A model generated the notes under the pieces. It searched no databases. It had not been told where the DNA came from and saw nothing but the letters and a program-made list of their open reading frames with translations. A program made the translations under genes and the position numbers. Source: Apostichopus japonicus (taxonomy: Eukaryota > Echinodermata > Holothuroidea > Aspidochirotida > Stichopodidae). From it: a stretch of DNA of 64,000 bases. Of this stretch, positions 14,091 to 25,890 are shown one piece after another. The stretch's first letter is position 1; every line of letters starts with the position of its first letter. The stretch is taken from the NCBI RefSeq assembly GCF_037975245.1, contig NC_092567.1, forward strand, positions 20,087,376-20,151,375, in the 5' to 3' direction.

Positions 14091-15118
14091 CGGGGATGCG
14101 CCTAGTTAACACAGAGGGATGGATGGAGAGTATGGGTCCGTACAACGGAATGATATATATTCTGGGCAAGCGAGTACGCAACGCTTGGATGGATGGGTGG
14201 GGCCCGAAGGATTAACAATCCATTTCCCCCTTCCCCACCACTGTACTATTATCTAAGGACTCTCTCGACCGTTTTGCTAAGATGTAATTGTGACAACAAA
14301 TTCGAAAATTTCAAGAAAAAAACCCAACAAATTTCTATTCATTTCTGTCTGGTTTCATAAACCATATTTTCTTTGGTGTCAAAGGAATAACCCTAGGACA
14401 TGCAGGTGAAAGCCAGTCGGTGGTGACTTATTTGACTAGAAATGACCCGTGAATGATAAACAAAGAGGAATTTTCATCTCTCGTCACGCAAATACACATG
14501 AGCGGCGAAAAGTCTTTAGATCATTCGTGCCATGATCGATGTTAACAGACATTGTTCAAATACTGACGAAATTCAGGTGTGTTAGATTTCAAAATAAACA
14601 TTTCCCTAAAAATAGATACTTGAAGATATAGCTATATAGGCCTATATGCCTGTCCTACTTTTGCTATAAGAATATAAGCCATCCAAGACAGTTATAATGG
14701 TTATTAACGGTTACTATAATAATACGCATGCGTGGATCCAGAGGGTGGGGTGCAGGGTGTACACCCATATACCCTTTACAACAAAAACTGTTAAGTAGTA
14801 ATAAATTCAAGCTTGCGTATCAACCGATTTGTAAGCAATTATAAATTAACCTATATGCCTCAGAATGCGGCAACATTTCAAATCTCAAATTTTAATTCTC
14901 TCAGGGGAGGGGTGGGGGGGGAGGCGGAGTTAGCTTGAACGACCCCGGAGCCACGCCTCTTCCTTTTCAAATGATTGGATCCGCTTCTGATAAGTACCCA
15001 TTAATGGCACCTTTTGGTAATGAAGATGTATAGGAATTAACTTTGAAATAAATGAACTTAGAAAACCATTACAGGTGCGTATCCAGGGGGGGGCGTTGGG
15101 GGCGCGCGCCCCCCGGGT

Positions 15119-15290
15119 AAGAAAAAGAGAAGAGAAAAAAAGAGAAGAAAAAAGGAAAAAAAGAGGGGAAAAAAGAGGAGGAGGAGAGGAAGGAAGGGAA
15201 AAGAAAAAGAAGAAAGAGAGAATAAGGAGAAAAAGAAGGAGTAAAAGCAAAACGCGAAGACACCGGGAAGAGAAAGAAGAACAGTGACAT
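15119..15290 (+). repeat. Polypurine tract
   Basis: About 170 bases are almost purely A and G (GAGAAGAAAAAAGG-type) with only a handful of pyrimidines. It follows a G/C-rich run that includes GCGCGCGCC. Such tracts can form triplex DNA, but nothing here shows a function. Confidence 0.85.
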
Positions 15291-15623
15291 CATTACAGAG
15301 CTGAAGGGTAGCCAGTGACGGATCAATGATTTCGTAAAAGTGTGACTCACCCTACCCCTTACACCGACAACTCCATATTTTGACGTTTCCATTTTCCTCT
15401 CTCACTAATGATCTATATATATATACTATATATGGTCTATCATAACGCGTGTGTAGAATTGTGCTATGAAACCAACTGTGGCTGGTCTCGAACTCGACCG
15501 TATCGTCGGGGAACATGACGCATTTTGGGATGGGGGCGACCGCCCGCCCCCCCCCATTCAGCATTTTTTTTAAATGATATCGCAAAGTGATTTCAAAATA
15601 GAAAGTGATTAGAGGCAACTTAC

Positions 15624-15764
15624 AAGGCCTGGGAAGTGTCATTTCCAGCGATCTGGGAGACATTTTCGGCCAAAATTTGCTTGTACGCTTCGCGCCAACC
15701 TATGGTGGTGCTACGCTTAGATAATTTGCCTACAGGCTTCGCCCCTCCCTTGGCAAATTCCTCG
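15624..15764 (+). repeat. Core repeat, copy 3
   Basis: Close relative of 4919-5058. It begins AAGGCCTGGGAAGTGTCATT and extends through CTTGGCAAATTCCT. The preceding ~40 bases (GATATCGC...TTTCAAAATAGAAA) also match the region just before copy 1. Confidence 0.75.
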
Positions 15765-16131
15765 CTACGCGCCTGTTCGAATTTGTTACGCAAACAGCAG
15801 ATATCACATCATATCAGTGAGCATGAAAATGGCGTTCCAGGATGAAAAGCCTCAAAACTGTCCGACTTGCCTGAAAAAAATAACCAAAAATTTTCGCGCG
15901 CGAAGCGCGCGTTCAACGTTTTCATGTCAATATCATATAAGCAAGCATCGGTTATTACATCGCATGCCATCATGTACCGTACGGTCCGTTCAAATTGCGC
16001 AGTATACCGCGGGATGCTAATGTAAACAACGACATGTCTCATGTAGATGTATAAAAAGCATGGAGGTCCAATTATGTCAAAACTCTCTTCTACATTAGTA
16101 ATGGCGAATTAGGGCCTGCACCCCCGCCGCG

Positions 16132-16509
16132 CAGTGGCGGAGCGTCCATATGGTCAGGGGGCGGATGCCCCCCCTGACGGACTCAAATGGACTGCTGGCG
16201 CCTTTTTCAGCTCTTTACCACTTTTTACTTATTCTAGATTATTGACTTTTTTATTGCGCTCTCATCTACTTATTGACATTTGTCACATTTTGTTCGTGTA
16301 ATTTGGCGATGACACCTTATTCTTCGTTTATCTGCAAAATTAGCCAGGCCCGGAAAGGGTCATTTCCGGCGATCTAGGGAGTATCTTTACTCAAAAATTT
16401 TCTGTACGCTACGCGCCAACCAGTGGTGGCGCTCCGCTTAGATAGTGTCGAAAGCGCCCCTTCAGACCATTCTCACCACTCCTGACCAATACCCCTAGCT
16501 CCGCCACTG
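16132..16509. mobile_element. hAT-like MITE, 378 bp
   Basis: The ends are a perfect 12-bp inverted repeat, CAGTGGCGGAGC and GCTCCGCCACTG. They are flanked by an exact 8-bp duplication, CCGCCGCG (16124-16131 and 16510-16517). The length, CAGNG termini and 8-bp duplication fit a hAT-type miniature element. It contains a diverged core repeat (16345-16447) and no coding capacity. Confidence 0.85.
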
Positions 16510-16596
16510 CCGCCGCGCCTCCTACGCTATGTGTGTAGTGTTCGGTTTCGGAAATATCTGCTATTTTTTCATTTCCTTCAACCAAGTTTTATAATA

Positions 16597-17148
16597 GCCG
16601 TTAAAACAGGTTTTAATATTTGTACACCAATGTGTCTGAATTTTCGAAAATTTCTGACCAACATTCTACATCACACTTCCCTCTACTCGTGCAATTTTGA
16701 CCGGTCTGTTAGGGGTTGAAGGAAGTTTTTTCTATATTGGTTGTCCATAGATGAAATTTTGTACAACATTATGGGTATGTTTTGAAGTGAGTTTATTCAC
16801 GAGAAATGTGAATTTTCAAATTCTGAACAAATATGGGGCTTAAAACCTTGAAAAGTGGGGCTGACGGGTATTGTGGGCCGCGAAGTAGAATCACCTACAA
16901 AAGCAAAGACCCACAGGAGATGCGATCAGGTCGAACATGATGTGTGCCGGGTTGACAATCTTCAAAAAGGTTATGGATGGAAAAAAAAACTATTAGGAAA
17001 TACTTGGTTCTCAGGCAAAAAGTGTACATCTGGTTGGTCATTTCAACCCCGAGAAGTGCCGTTTCCGGTGATCTGGGGGGTTTCAAAACAAGAAATTTTC
17101 TTGTACGCTGCGCGCCAACCGATGGTGGCGCTCCGCTTAGATAGTAAT
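16597..17148 (+). repeat. 552-bp repeat, copy B (contains core copy 5)
   Basis: Full-length relative of 5389-5940. It is cut immediately after ATAGTAAT by the element at 17149-20799. The sequence following that element (TCGCG from 20808) continues where the 5389-5940 copy reads TCGCC. Confidence 0.8.
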
Positions 17149-18649
17149 CAGAGCCGTATATAGAGAGAGTTTGGCCAACCATGTAACCGATTTGGATTGG
17201 TCGAGAGGGAAAACGCCCACACAGGGTGGTAAAATAGGTCCACTTGAAAACTTTATAGCAGACGACACGCATACCCACAGTGTATAGACTATCGTTTGTG
17301 TACACGAAAAAGTACGAAATTATGAAAGAAATGGTGCTTGGGATGCTGCAATCGGTCAGAACATGGATATTGTTGTTTGATTTTCCGACTGACCATAAAA
17401 GAAGAGGAATTTTTTGGAAGTAGAAAGAACAAGATGGAGATCTAATGAAAAAAAGTCTGTATAGCCTAGGCCCATACTAGCCATAGGCCCTAGTGTAATA
17501 CGAGTAATGTACAAGCAATGCGAGAATTTTACGTTCAGACTGGTTTCTGTAACTACATTCATGGCTATTCTATCTCGTTTTACGATTCACAAATTCGATT
17601 TCATTATGCCAGCTCTCCTAATCATAGGCATGACAGTTTCAGTCGCACATAGTTATCCTAATTCCTAGTTATTGTATGCCTAGCCTAAAAAAGTATCACT
17701 TTTAGTTTAATGTAAAAGGGTGGGCTAGCCTCTAGGCATCACGTAAAGCCCTAATCCTTAGTTAAGCCCGAATCATAAGTTAAGCCTGGGCTTAGTTAGA
17801 CCTGGACCATTCTTGCTATTACTACAACTGTTATAGCACATTACATAATATGCCACAGTATAAGGCCCAATTAAACTAGGCCTAAGGAAAACAAAGTAGC
17901 CTAGGCCTAAACTAGTTAGGCAAGGTCTATACTCATTGGCAACTTGTGGGTTGTGTACACATACAGGCCTAATTATATAGACCCTTTTAGTATGCCATAA
18001 ACAAGTGCCCAAATGGTTAAATGATCTTGGTTTGTGTTAATTGTCAGCATTGGCCTAGCCTTTTTAGGCTAACATGAATTCAGCCTAATTTTTTCTTCTT
18101 CAAAAGTATAGCCTAGGCCTTGGTTTGATTTGGATGCAGTCAACTATCATTTTTCAAAGTAGCAGGGGCCTAGGCTACATTTCTAAGACCACTAGGCCAA
18201 GGCTAATTATGGTATGGTTTTGTGTCGCTAGAAAATGCAGACAGTAATGAAACCTGATACCTTGTTATCTTTTATCTAGACCTGAGACGTCCACGCTGCT
18301 ATGTGCACTGTGTTGTGGGTATTGACCGTGATGTTTGTATTGACTGTACACTAATGTCTATTTACAGATGGTAGCAAGCTGTGTGTGTATTTTCTGGGAT
18401 CAATGGTGGTGTCTAACACTTCTGTTACACCGCATTCCAAACTAGGTCAGATAACCGGCATGAGACGTTTCTTTGTGCGGGAGTCTTCACACCCTTTAAG
18501 GAGAAGTATTTATATCCCATTAATAGAGAAAGAATTATGTTTCAATTGGTAGCATGCAACTTAAAATTTTGGAAACATTAGATACAATCAAACAGTAACA
18601 AGGTTCATTTACAAGGTAATCTACTGCCCTTTATTTCACATTAGTCTGT

Positions 18650-19400
18650 CACATCAGAAGGTCACAGCTTTCAATAATTATACAAACAAATTCCCTTGAT
18701 GGGTGCTTCGTTAGATTCCTGCAATTTTCAAGTTTATCAATGTAATAAGTTCTGAATGTGGCAATGTGGAGAAGCTTTGGGATAATCTGTGGATAAGACT
18801 GCCAGACTATCAACAAGATTCCACATCCATGCAACTCCAACTGCTTCCTTCACCTCCTTGCAGATGTACCACATGTCCAAAAAAAAGTCAGCATTGGTTA
18901 ATGTAATTAAAATCTGGCTTCCTCCTGAGCTGGCAAATACACATGAATTGTCAAGTACAGAGGTCAGTGTGAAACCACTGAAAGATCTTCTCAGCTTTCA
19001 AGAAAACAAAGACTTGAAGCCAAATTGATAGAGGCCACACTGATACCATTGCACTCTCATAAGATGAAGGTATCACACACACTTCATTTTGCTTCTGCGG
19101 TGCAGTGCCTGGTAGACTGTGAGGGTCACCCAATGGATGTTTTAACAACTGCCTGGTTTATAGAGCTCTTGAACAGATAATTCATCCTGATGTCTAGTCG
19201 TCATCCTGTCATGGCCTTGAGCAAGTTGAACCCACTTCAACACAAAGCAGCTATTGAATTCTTGTCTAGGTACTGTCAAATCCACATCACCATCATTGCT
19301 GGTTCCAGTTACGCCGACCATAATAAAAGAGTACAATGAGGGTTTTTTAATTCACCCAACAGAGCTTGCATTCCAGTACCTTTGGGCAGCTGAAAAGATA
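18650..19400 (-). pseudogene. Unrecognised decayed coding-like segment
   Basis: On the minus strand, several protein-like stretches follow each other in different frames. One of about 60 codons at 19142-19336 contains DVDLTVPRQEFNSCFVLKWV. Another ends LKAEKIFQWFHTDL near 18970, and a third contains NADFFLDMWYICKEVKEAVG around 18830-18900. Frame changes and stops separate them. A possible splice acceptor (TATCTTTTCAG) precedes the first. Because the segment lies inside the 17149-20799 element, it may be a ruined transposase or a captured gene. I do not recognise the family. Confidence 0.25.
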
Positions 19401-20074
19401 TTCAGAAATTGTTATATGAGTGTGTTTGTATGCATGCATATGTGTGATTTTCTTGCTTTACAGAACAGCTCCATTTTGATAAGCTATGTAACGTGGAAAC
19501 CTGCCAATCATATGTTTGAAATAGGACAGGCTGAAATGATTCTTAAATGAAAAGCTTAACGACTTCTTGCGTTTTTATACATCACTGTTCAGGTAAGGCC
19601 AGTAAGGGCAGTATGAAGAATAAGTAACAATTAATAATTATCATTATGGCCATTTGCTGTCTGCATAATAACAAACTGAATGATGTCATCAGCCCTGTGC
19701 TCAGTTGACAACACTGATAAGTAGGCACACTATGTCAGTGTGATCCATGAAACCTTATTAAGGACATGACCGTATAGTATATATGTTAATGGAAAATACA
19801 TAAGCTACAACATACACCAGTATTCAGTTGTTGCAGGTTTTTTTTTTCTCGACAGACCCATTCAATCTGTTGCACCTACTATAGCCTAGTACTACATTCC
19901 TGAGAAATTAACACCTTAATATCATTCTTAGGTTTGCCCACAGACTCCCAACTATTGCTAACTCCTACACTCAAGTATATAGCTTAGTTTAGTAGAAAAA
20001 AAGACCAGGACACTCAAGTCCCCATTAAGGACCCTAAGACTATATGAGAGGAATAAAACCGGGGACATCAAATG

Positions 20075-20310
20075 TCATACCCAATTACAATGCTTAATGT
20101 ACTCATCCAAAGTATTCTTAAACCCATTCACACTACTTGCAATTCAACCTTCTCAGGCAAACCATTCCATCCATTCACAACCCTTGTATAAGTTGTATTA
20201 GACTTTAGAGAAAAAGTTATGCCGAATATTAATCCTACTATGTAACTTATGGAGTTTAATACAATGACCTCTGGTACAACTACTTTTGGCAAACCTGAAA
20301 AGATCAGTGA
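20075..20310 (-). pseudogene. LINE reverse-transcriptase C-terminal remnant
   Basis: In three minus-strand frames, one after another, the sequence reads FRFAKSSCTRGHCIKLHKLH, then VVNGWNGLPEKV, then SVNGFKNTLDEYIKH and a stop at 20075-20077. This order (basic stretch, VVN-W-LP, then SVN-FK--LD) is the usual C-terminal tail of non-LTR retrotransposon polyproteins. At least two frameshifts make it non-functional. Confidence 0.7.
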
Positions 20311-20851
20311 AGCATAAATTGTCATTTTATGTGTAGGCCTACTTTATTTAATTGAAGGATCTATTAATGTAGGCCTGATGCTATAGTTGTGCGTCTGTAA
20401 TCTAGCCTAGCCAGGACTGTGATGTGTGCTTTTCGTTTGTATGACTAAAGTAGGACTAGTAGTATGAGGCGTAAAATAAAACAAGTGTAATGACAGGTTT
20501 TCAGCTAGTTTTCTATGCATTTCAGGTGTGAAGATAAACGTAAATGTCATTAACTAACGCATACTCTAATTCATTACCTGATATCCATTTTGTTCCTCGT
20601 ATGCCTGTCAAAATCTGACATTCTGAGTCGCTTCGTTTGTTCGCAACGAGCACAGTGTGCAAAGCTGCTATATATTGTGTGTGGTGTTTTTCGTGTTTCG
20701 CGCAACTGGTAACGACAACTGGACCTATTTTGATGCCCATGGTTTGCGTGTGACGTCACAAATCGCCAGTTGGCCAAACTCTCTCTATATACGGCTCTGA
20801 TAGTAATTCGCGCCCCCCGGGTTTGAAAATCCTGGATACGCGCCTGCATTA

Positions 20852-23800
20852 ATAGTTGAAGTATTCTTGCTTTTTTAGACTTGCTCAAGTCTGCTGCCTA
20901 GTGAGTAAAGGAACCGTTGACATGTGATATCCCTCCAATGGAATAAGTCTTTTCTTAACTGTGTTAAGACGTTGTTCATGACATGATGCTGTCACATTTA
21001 GACTTACTCAAGTATGCGGCCTAGCGTGGGAAGGTACATTTAACTGACAATATCTCCCAAATACCCCCCCCCCCCAAAAAAAAAAAAAAAAAAATTCTCA
21101 GTTGTTGGGGGAAATTTTGATGACAATTACCTCTAGTATCACAGAGACCAATTGTAATGATTGGATTTCGCGTCTCCTCTAAGTCATTTCGATGTAATAT
21201 TGTTGTTAACAGTGCCGTAGGATAATCTCAACATACATAGGCCTACCGCTGGACGCAGGGCAGTATATCTATGTTATAACTGACAACGGTATAGCCTACA
21301 CCTGTTTATTCGGAAATGTGTGTAAACTATACGCTTATATGTGTTATGATGGTTATTAAATAGGTGAATGAACTCCGGTTTGCTGTTAATAAACACACAG
21401 TGGACAATAATGGCTCCAACGAGCCGTCCGACTTAGTTAAGAAAACGACCTTCGTGACATGTTGATACGGGGTTTATGCAACACGAAACCTATCGGCTTA
21501 TCTTTAAATTAAGTTGGTACTGGATATATTGTTGGAGGTATATAGACCTACGTATATTGGAGTATCAGAAGTATACCACTTCAGATCCTAAGGAGCACTG
21601 GACTGTCCATTCACAGCTCCATATCAAATTACTTTCTCTCGAAATACAGGTAAGTCCTGATAAATAAACTTTGTACACACTTTTAAAAACCTATATTTTA
21701 CACCTGCTGCTATGGACCTATTTTAATAAAAACAAATTAACTTACTTTTTTTTATTACTATAGTAATTAAAATTGATTATAAATTGATTATAAATGCCCA
21801 TTTACTTATTTATTTCCCCTTCTTATTTTGTATTTACGGTGTATGCGTCATTGCAACTTAACTCCATTGTTACCTAGTGTTCATATAAAGTTTGAATAAA
21901 ATTGATGAAAGTTATATACAATTTTATATATTGATACAACGTTTCACTGCTTAGATACTTAATTTTCATATTTTCATTTTTCATACCGGACAGACCGTTT
22001 TTGTCAAGATGCGTATATATTTAGTCGTTGCCTTAGAGTTAAGCACTCATAGATGTGTTTGTTATAGTATAACGGAAAATTCCAAAAATGTTAATATATC
22101 TTTAAAATAACCAGTTATATTTGGTATAACTTGCACACACATGAAAAGCAGTTTCTGGCATACTGTATAAGTTGAATTTTGAAAACAAAGGAAAATCTGA
22201 TTGAGTTTGAGGTTTGAGTTTATTTTTTTGTCTTTTTATCCTCGTCTGAGGTACAAGGAAACTGACAGAAAGGAACAATACCATAAAATAACAATTTAAT
22301 TAAGACAAACAGGTAAAGAAATCCATATTAAAGGCACAAAAGAACACGTCCTTGGTGATACTTCGCACATTACAAGTGTATTAAAATGTGTCTACCAAAT
22401 TTACTGAGATTCTTTAGCACTCTACTATAACTGCTTTGGAAAAGTTGTTCCATTTTCAAAAAGGTGGGTCGTATCATCCTGAAATAAGGTTTGATATAAT
22501 TTCTTTCCTGATTTAAAGTTAAGGACATTGACAAATATATATATAATGGAATATAATGAAATAATGAATAAGTTAGCGAATGGAAACAAGCGAGAATTAT
22601 AATAAATATTATCGAACTTTCAAAATTGTTGAAAGTTGGAACAGAGAAGAAGAAAAGAGTCGTTGTCATGTGAAAACAATAAATGTGAAGAAATTAATGA
22701 CGTATGTAACCGAGTACTCAACGTATAAGACATGTACATACAGATGCTAAGATTTACAACATCGCTTGGAAAACAGCGCCGAGGAGAAGATTTGAGAAGA
22801 AGGGGGGAGGGGTATTTCAAGACACATAACTGGGACACAGTCTGCATGGGGTGCACAAGGTTGTGTCAAGCGGGGGTAGAAAATGTGCGAAATCATGTGT
22901 TTCATTTAATAAACGCTCTCAAATAAGTGATATGAATACACGAAAAGTTTGTTAACGATATAAAGCAATATCCAATTTTGGTTGAATAAAAATTCGAAAT
23001 AAACACCAGTTAATCTGTTATTGTAAGGTTAATGCTCTAATTAACCTTTGTTCACAGTTTTTCAAGATTATTAATTTAAATTGCATGATATAGACTGAAC
23101 TAAAGGCGAACTAAAGAGGTTAATGAGGCTCTTGAGCCTATAAGACTAAAGCGATAAGAGAGTAAACGTATCCCACGAAGGGCTCTTATATCCAGGAATT
23201 ATACGGGCATATGCCATCACCTCGATCTACGTCATTAAGTGATCCTCACCAATTCCATTTAAAAAAAAATACTAAGAATTATTTCTTTTAAGAATTACGT
23301 GTGGTTTCTATTCTCTGACCTTTATTCATATACAGCCTATTGAAGGTTTGAGTAATTCTAAAATGGTATCACTAAATGGTATCACGAAGAATCTATATTG
23401 CTAGAGGCATGCATTACCAATGTTTTTTTCAAAAAAACTTCTGACAAACATTTCGGGACAAATTTCCATTGAATTGCAAGCTTACTCTGTTGTGAGCAGA
23501 GTTCCTTTAGGAACTCTAGTTTCGAGATATGCATACTGCCCTCTATTTTCTAAAAGTTTTGCCGTTTAACCTTCAAAAGAAAGGTAATTTCTGGCATTGA
23601 AGATAATAATGTGGAATTACATAAAACAGCCGTAGGCGGACGGAGCCATCTGTTTTGTATAGCAAACAGGGGAATATAGATTCTGTGATACATTCGGTTC
23701 CCCCCCCCCCTCCCTCTCTCTCTCGTTCACACACACATATCATATAAGATTTCGAGTAAAAAGGGGAATAAGTTTATAGTTTTTTTTTTCACTTCCTGAC

Positions 23801-25608
23801 TTGAAGTTGTTATTAATTTTTTACAGTACCTGGGTTTTTCAAATATTGTCTTTTCGATCCAGCTATTTTTCCAATTTTTATTTCTCCAGTCTTTAAAACT
23901 AGCACGAGGTAGAAAGGCCACTCATCAGATCATAAAATGTGTTTTTATTGATAGTTATTCCTTCTATGTTTACCGTTTACATCAAATGCTCAAATACTCA
24001 ACCTCGACGGGCGTTCATGCTTCGAATTTTGTCCCAAGTGTACAATTCTGTTCAGGAAATTTTTTATGTGCAGAGTAACAAGTATATATCAATTCGCGAA
24101 ACTGGTCCCCTGAGAATGTACACATTGGCTTGATGTTATATAAATTCATCTACTCTTAACTATGTCATTGTTCCATTTGTTTGCATATTTTTAGCATTTG
24201 GAGAAAGTAAATCAAATGTTGTTTATTTCTTCTGCCCTTTACAGCCTTTATTTTGCAGTTTTTCATTTTTAGATAATATAAAGGAATTAGTTAAAAAAAT
24301 AAAATGACATTACCATATCGCCCCAGTTTGCTGTGGTCTGTTTGCTAACACATATATAGCTCATCATGTCGTCAACACGTGCGTTCTGATTATCATCTTG
24401 GGGTCATCAGGGTCATCAGTATTTGACCTTAAATATGCTAGAATGTTAACAAAGAATGGTCACATGTGGTCCAAACCCATTTACTGTCGTCCGTTGTGTT
24501 CCTCGCAGAAAAATATAAAGCTGCCTTTAGCGTCAGTGAATTTACTTGTAATGTAATATTTGTACATATTATTTAAGTCAGAATATACTACTTATTTCTA
24601 GATTATAACATTTTCTCAGTTTTGTTTACTCAATATCTTTCATCAGCCCTCCATATAGAAATTTAAAATTAAAATTTCACTCAGAAAAGTATAATCTTTC
24701 TAAAAAGGAGTTTGTTTGTGGCCTAATTCTGTACGATTAATATCTGTCGTCAAGTTACCAACTGTTCATTCAGACTCTTTTATTTATTTTTAGTTATATA
24801 TTTATTTGATTTTACATTTCCTGACTGTGCACGAACTTATTACATGCAATGTTGGCGGGTTGTTGAACTGTGTAGCTTTCCGATTGAGTGATACCCCTTA
24901 AGGTTTCGACAGTTGGCATATAGTTAGAAACATGTAACAATATATGTCTCGTCTTAGTTCTAAGAACAAGAATCATTGGAAGAATTTGTTTTATTTACTA
25001 CTTTTCTCTTTGTATTAAAATACATTATTCACATTAACACTGGAAGGCGAAATCTCAGATTTGAAACCGTAGCCTCTATTTAGCTTATGCTAAATCCCAT
25101 AGCAATGACCTTTACCTTTTACAAATCCATATTTCAATGTATTTTGAATTTTTGGAAGGTTTACTCTAGGTTACAAACTTAAATATGGTTGATAATCTAG
25201 GAAAACTCCTGAGGGGTAAACAAGAGGGTTAGGGTTATGGGGTCTTAGAAATGTAACATATAATATATATATATTTCAGTGAGTTGTTACATTTTGACGT
25301 AAGTGTAACAGTTTCTGGTAATACGTTGGTAAAATGCAACTGGTCACAATAATGAACATGGCGGATCACAATGGTGAATATCAGTAATAATATTGCGAAA
25401 GAAGGCTAGAAATGACCCAAGGCAATTGATGTGCGATACGGAGCGGTTGTGGCAAAAATAGGATTCAGCAATTATGAGGATTGTGACAAGCTTGTTGATA
25501 AGTATGTGGTTTACAACAAATTTTCATTGCTCATAATTAGTAAATTTTTAATCAAACATTTACTAAAAGAGCTGCATTGATTCAATCTTAATTTAAAAAA
25601 ATCACTGG

Positions 25609-25689
<81 letters not shown>

Positions 25690-25710
25690 ATATATGCATA
25701 TATATATATA
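20852..25710. other. Gene-free stretch
   Basis: I see no supported gene. Homopolymer runs (21063-21095), a C-run followed by CT and CA repeats (23701-23738) and long AT-rich stretches are present. Open frames are short and show no domain. The (TA)n array at 25613-25672 followed by (TG)n adjoins the SINE below. Confidence 0.55.
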
Positions 25711-25890
25711 ATTGAAAATCGTAATGAGTTGGAAAATCAAGAACAGTGAAAAAACTTCCAGGCTCCACCGGGATTCGAACTCGGGCCTCCCACTCTGTAC
25801 GCGGACACCTTATAGCCAACTATGCTATGGACGCTGATTGTATGTCCAGAGGTTCGAAACCGGTAAGGAAGGTCGTAATTCCACTGTAGG
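25711..25890 (-). mobile_element. tRNA-derived SINE, copy 1
   Basis: Read on the minus strand, it runs from GCCTACAGTGGAATTACGAC to CTCATTACGATTTTCAAT, followed by a (TA)n/(TG)n tail at 25613-25710. A B-box GTTCGAATCC lies at 25771-25780. The A-box region is altered relative to copy 2. The same sequence recurs at 34221-34400 and, truncated, at 37052-37122. Confidence 0.8.

Larger units (their letters stand above)
17149..20799. mobile_element. 3.65-kb inverted-repeat element with 8-bp target duplication
   Basis: The left end CAGAGCCGTATATAGAGAGA (continuing GTTTGGCCAAC) is repeated exactly, inverted, at the right end for 31 bp, with weaker similarity (CGATTTG) further in. ATAGTAAT flanks both sides (17141-17148 and 20800-20807) and is present once in the empty-site relative near 5930-5938. 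CAGAG termini with an 8-bp duplication fit hAT; P-type elements also make 8-bp duplications. The interior holds AGGCCTA-rich DNA, coding-like minus-strand fragments (18650-19400) and a LINE tail (20075-20310). No intact transposase was recognised. Confidence 0.8.
15072..20846. mobile_element. Nested block: outer element with CAGGYGCGTATCC ends
   Basis: The left end reads CAGGTGCGTATCCAGG. The right end, on the minus strand, reads CAGGCGCGTATCCAGG. The 5-bp word CATTA sits directly outside both ends (15067-15071 and 20847-20851). This suggests an element of about 1.7 kb, later expanded by insertion of the elements at 16132-16509 and 17149-20799. A 5-bp duplication can occur by chance, so the pairing of these two ends is an inference. 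Confidence 0.45.

Noticed and set aside
13801-14181. Pro/Thr/Tyr-rich open frames on the minus strand
   Set aside because: Minisatellite artefact; similar peptides appear in more than one frame.
15119-15290. Lys/Arg/Glu-rich open frame on the + strand and Phe/Ser/Leu frame on the - strand
   Set aside because: Both derive from the polypurine tract.
25213-25240. Telomere-like GGGTTAGGGTTA
   Set aside because: Fewer than three units, embedded in unrelated sequence.
25771-25781. tRNA gene (B box GTTCGAATCC)
   Set aside because: The cloverleaf is incomplete and the same sequence recurs with a shared non-tRNA tail, so it is a tRNA-derived SINE.
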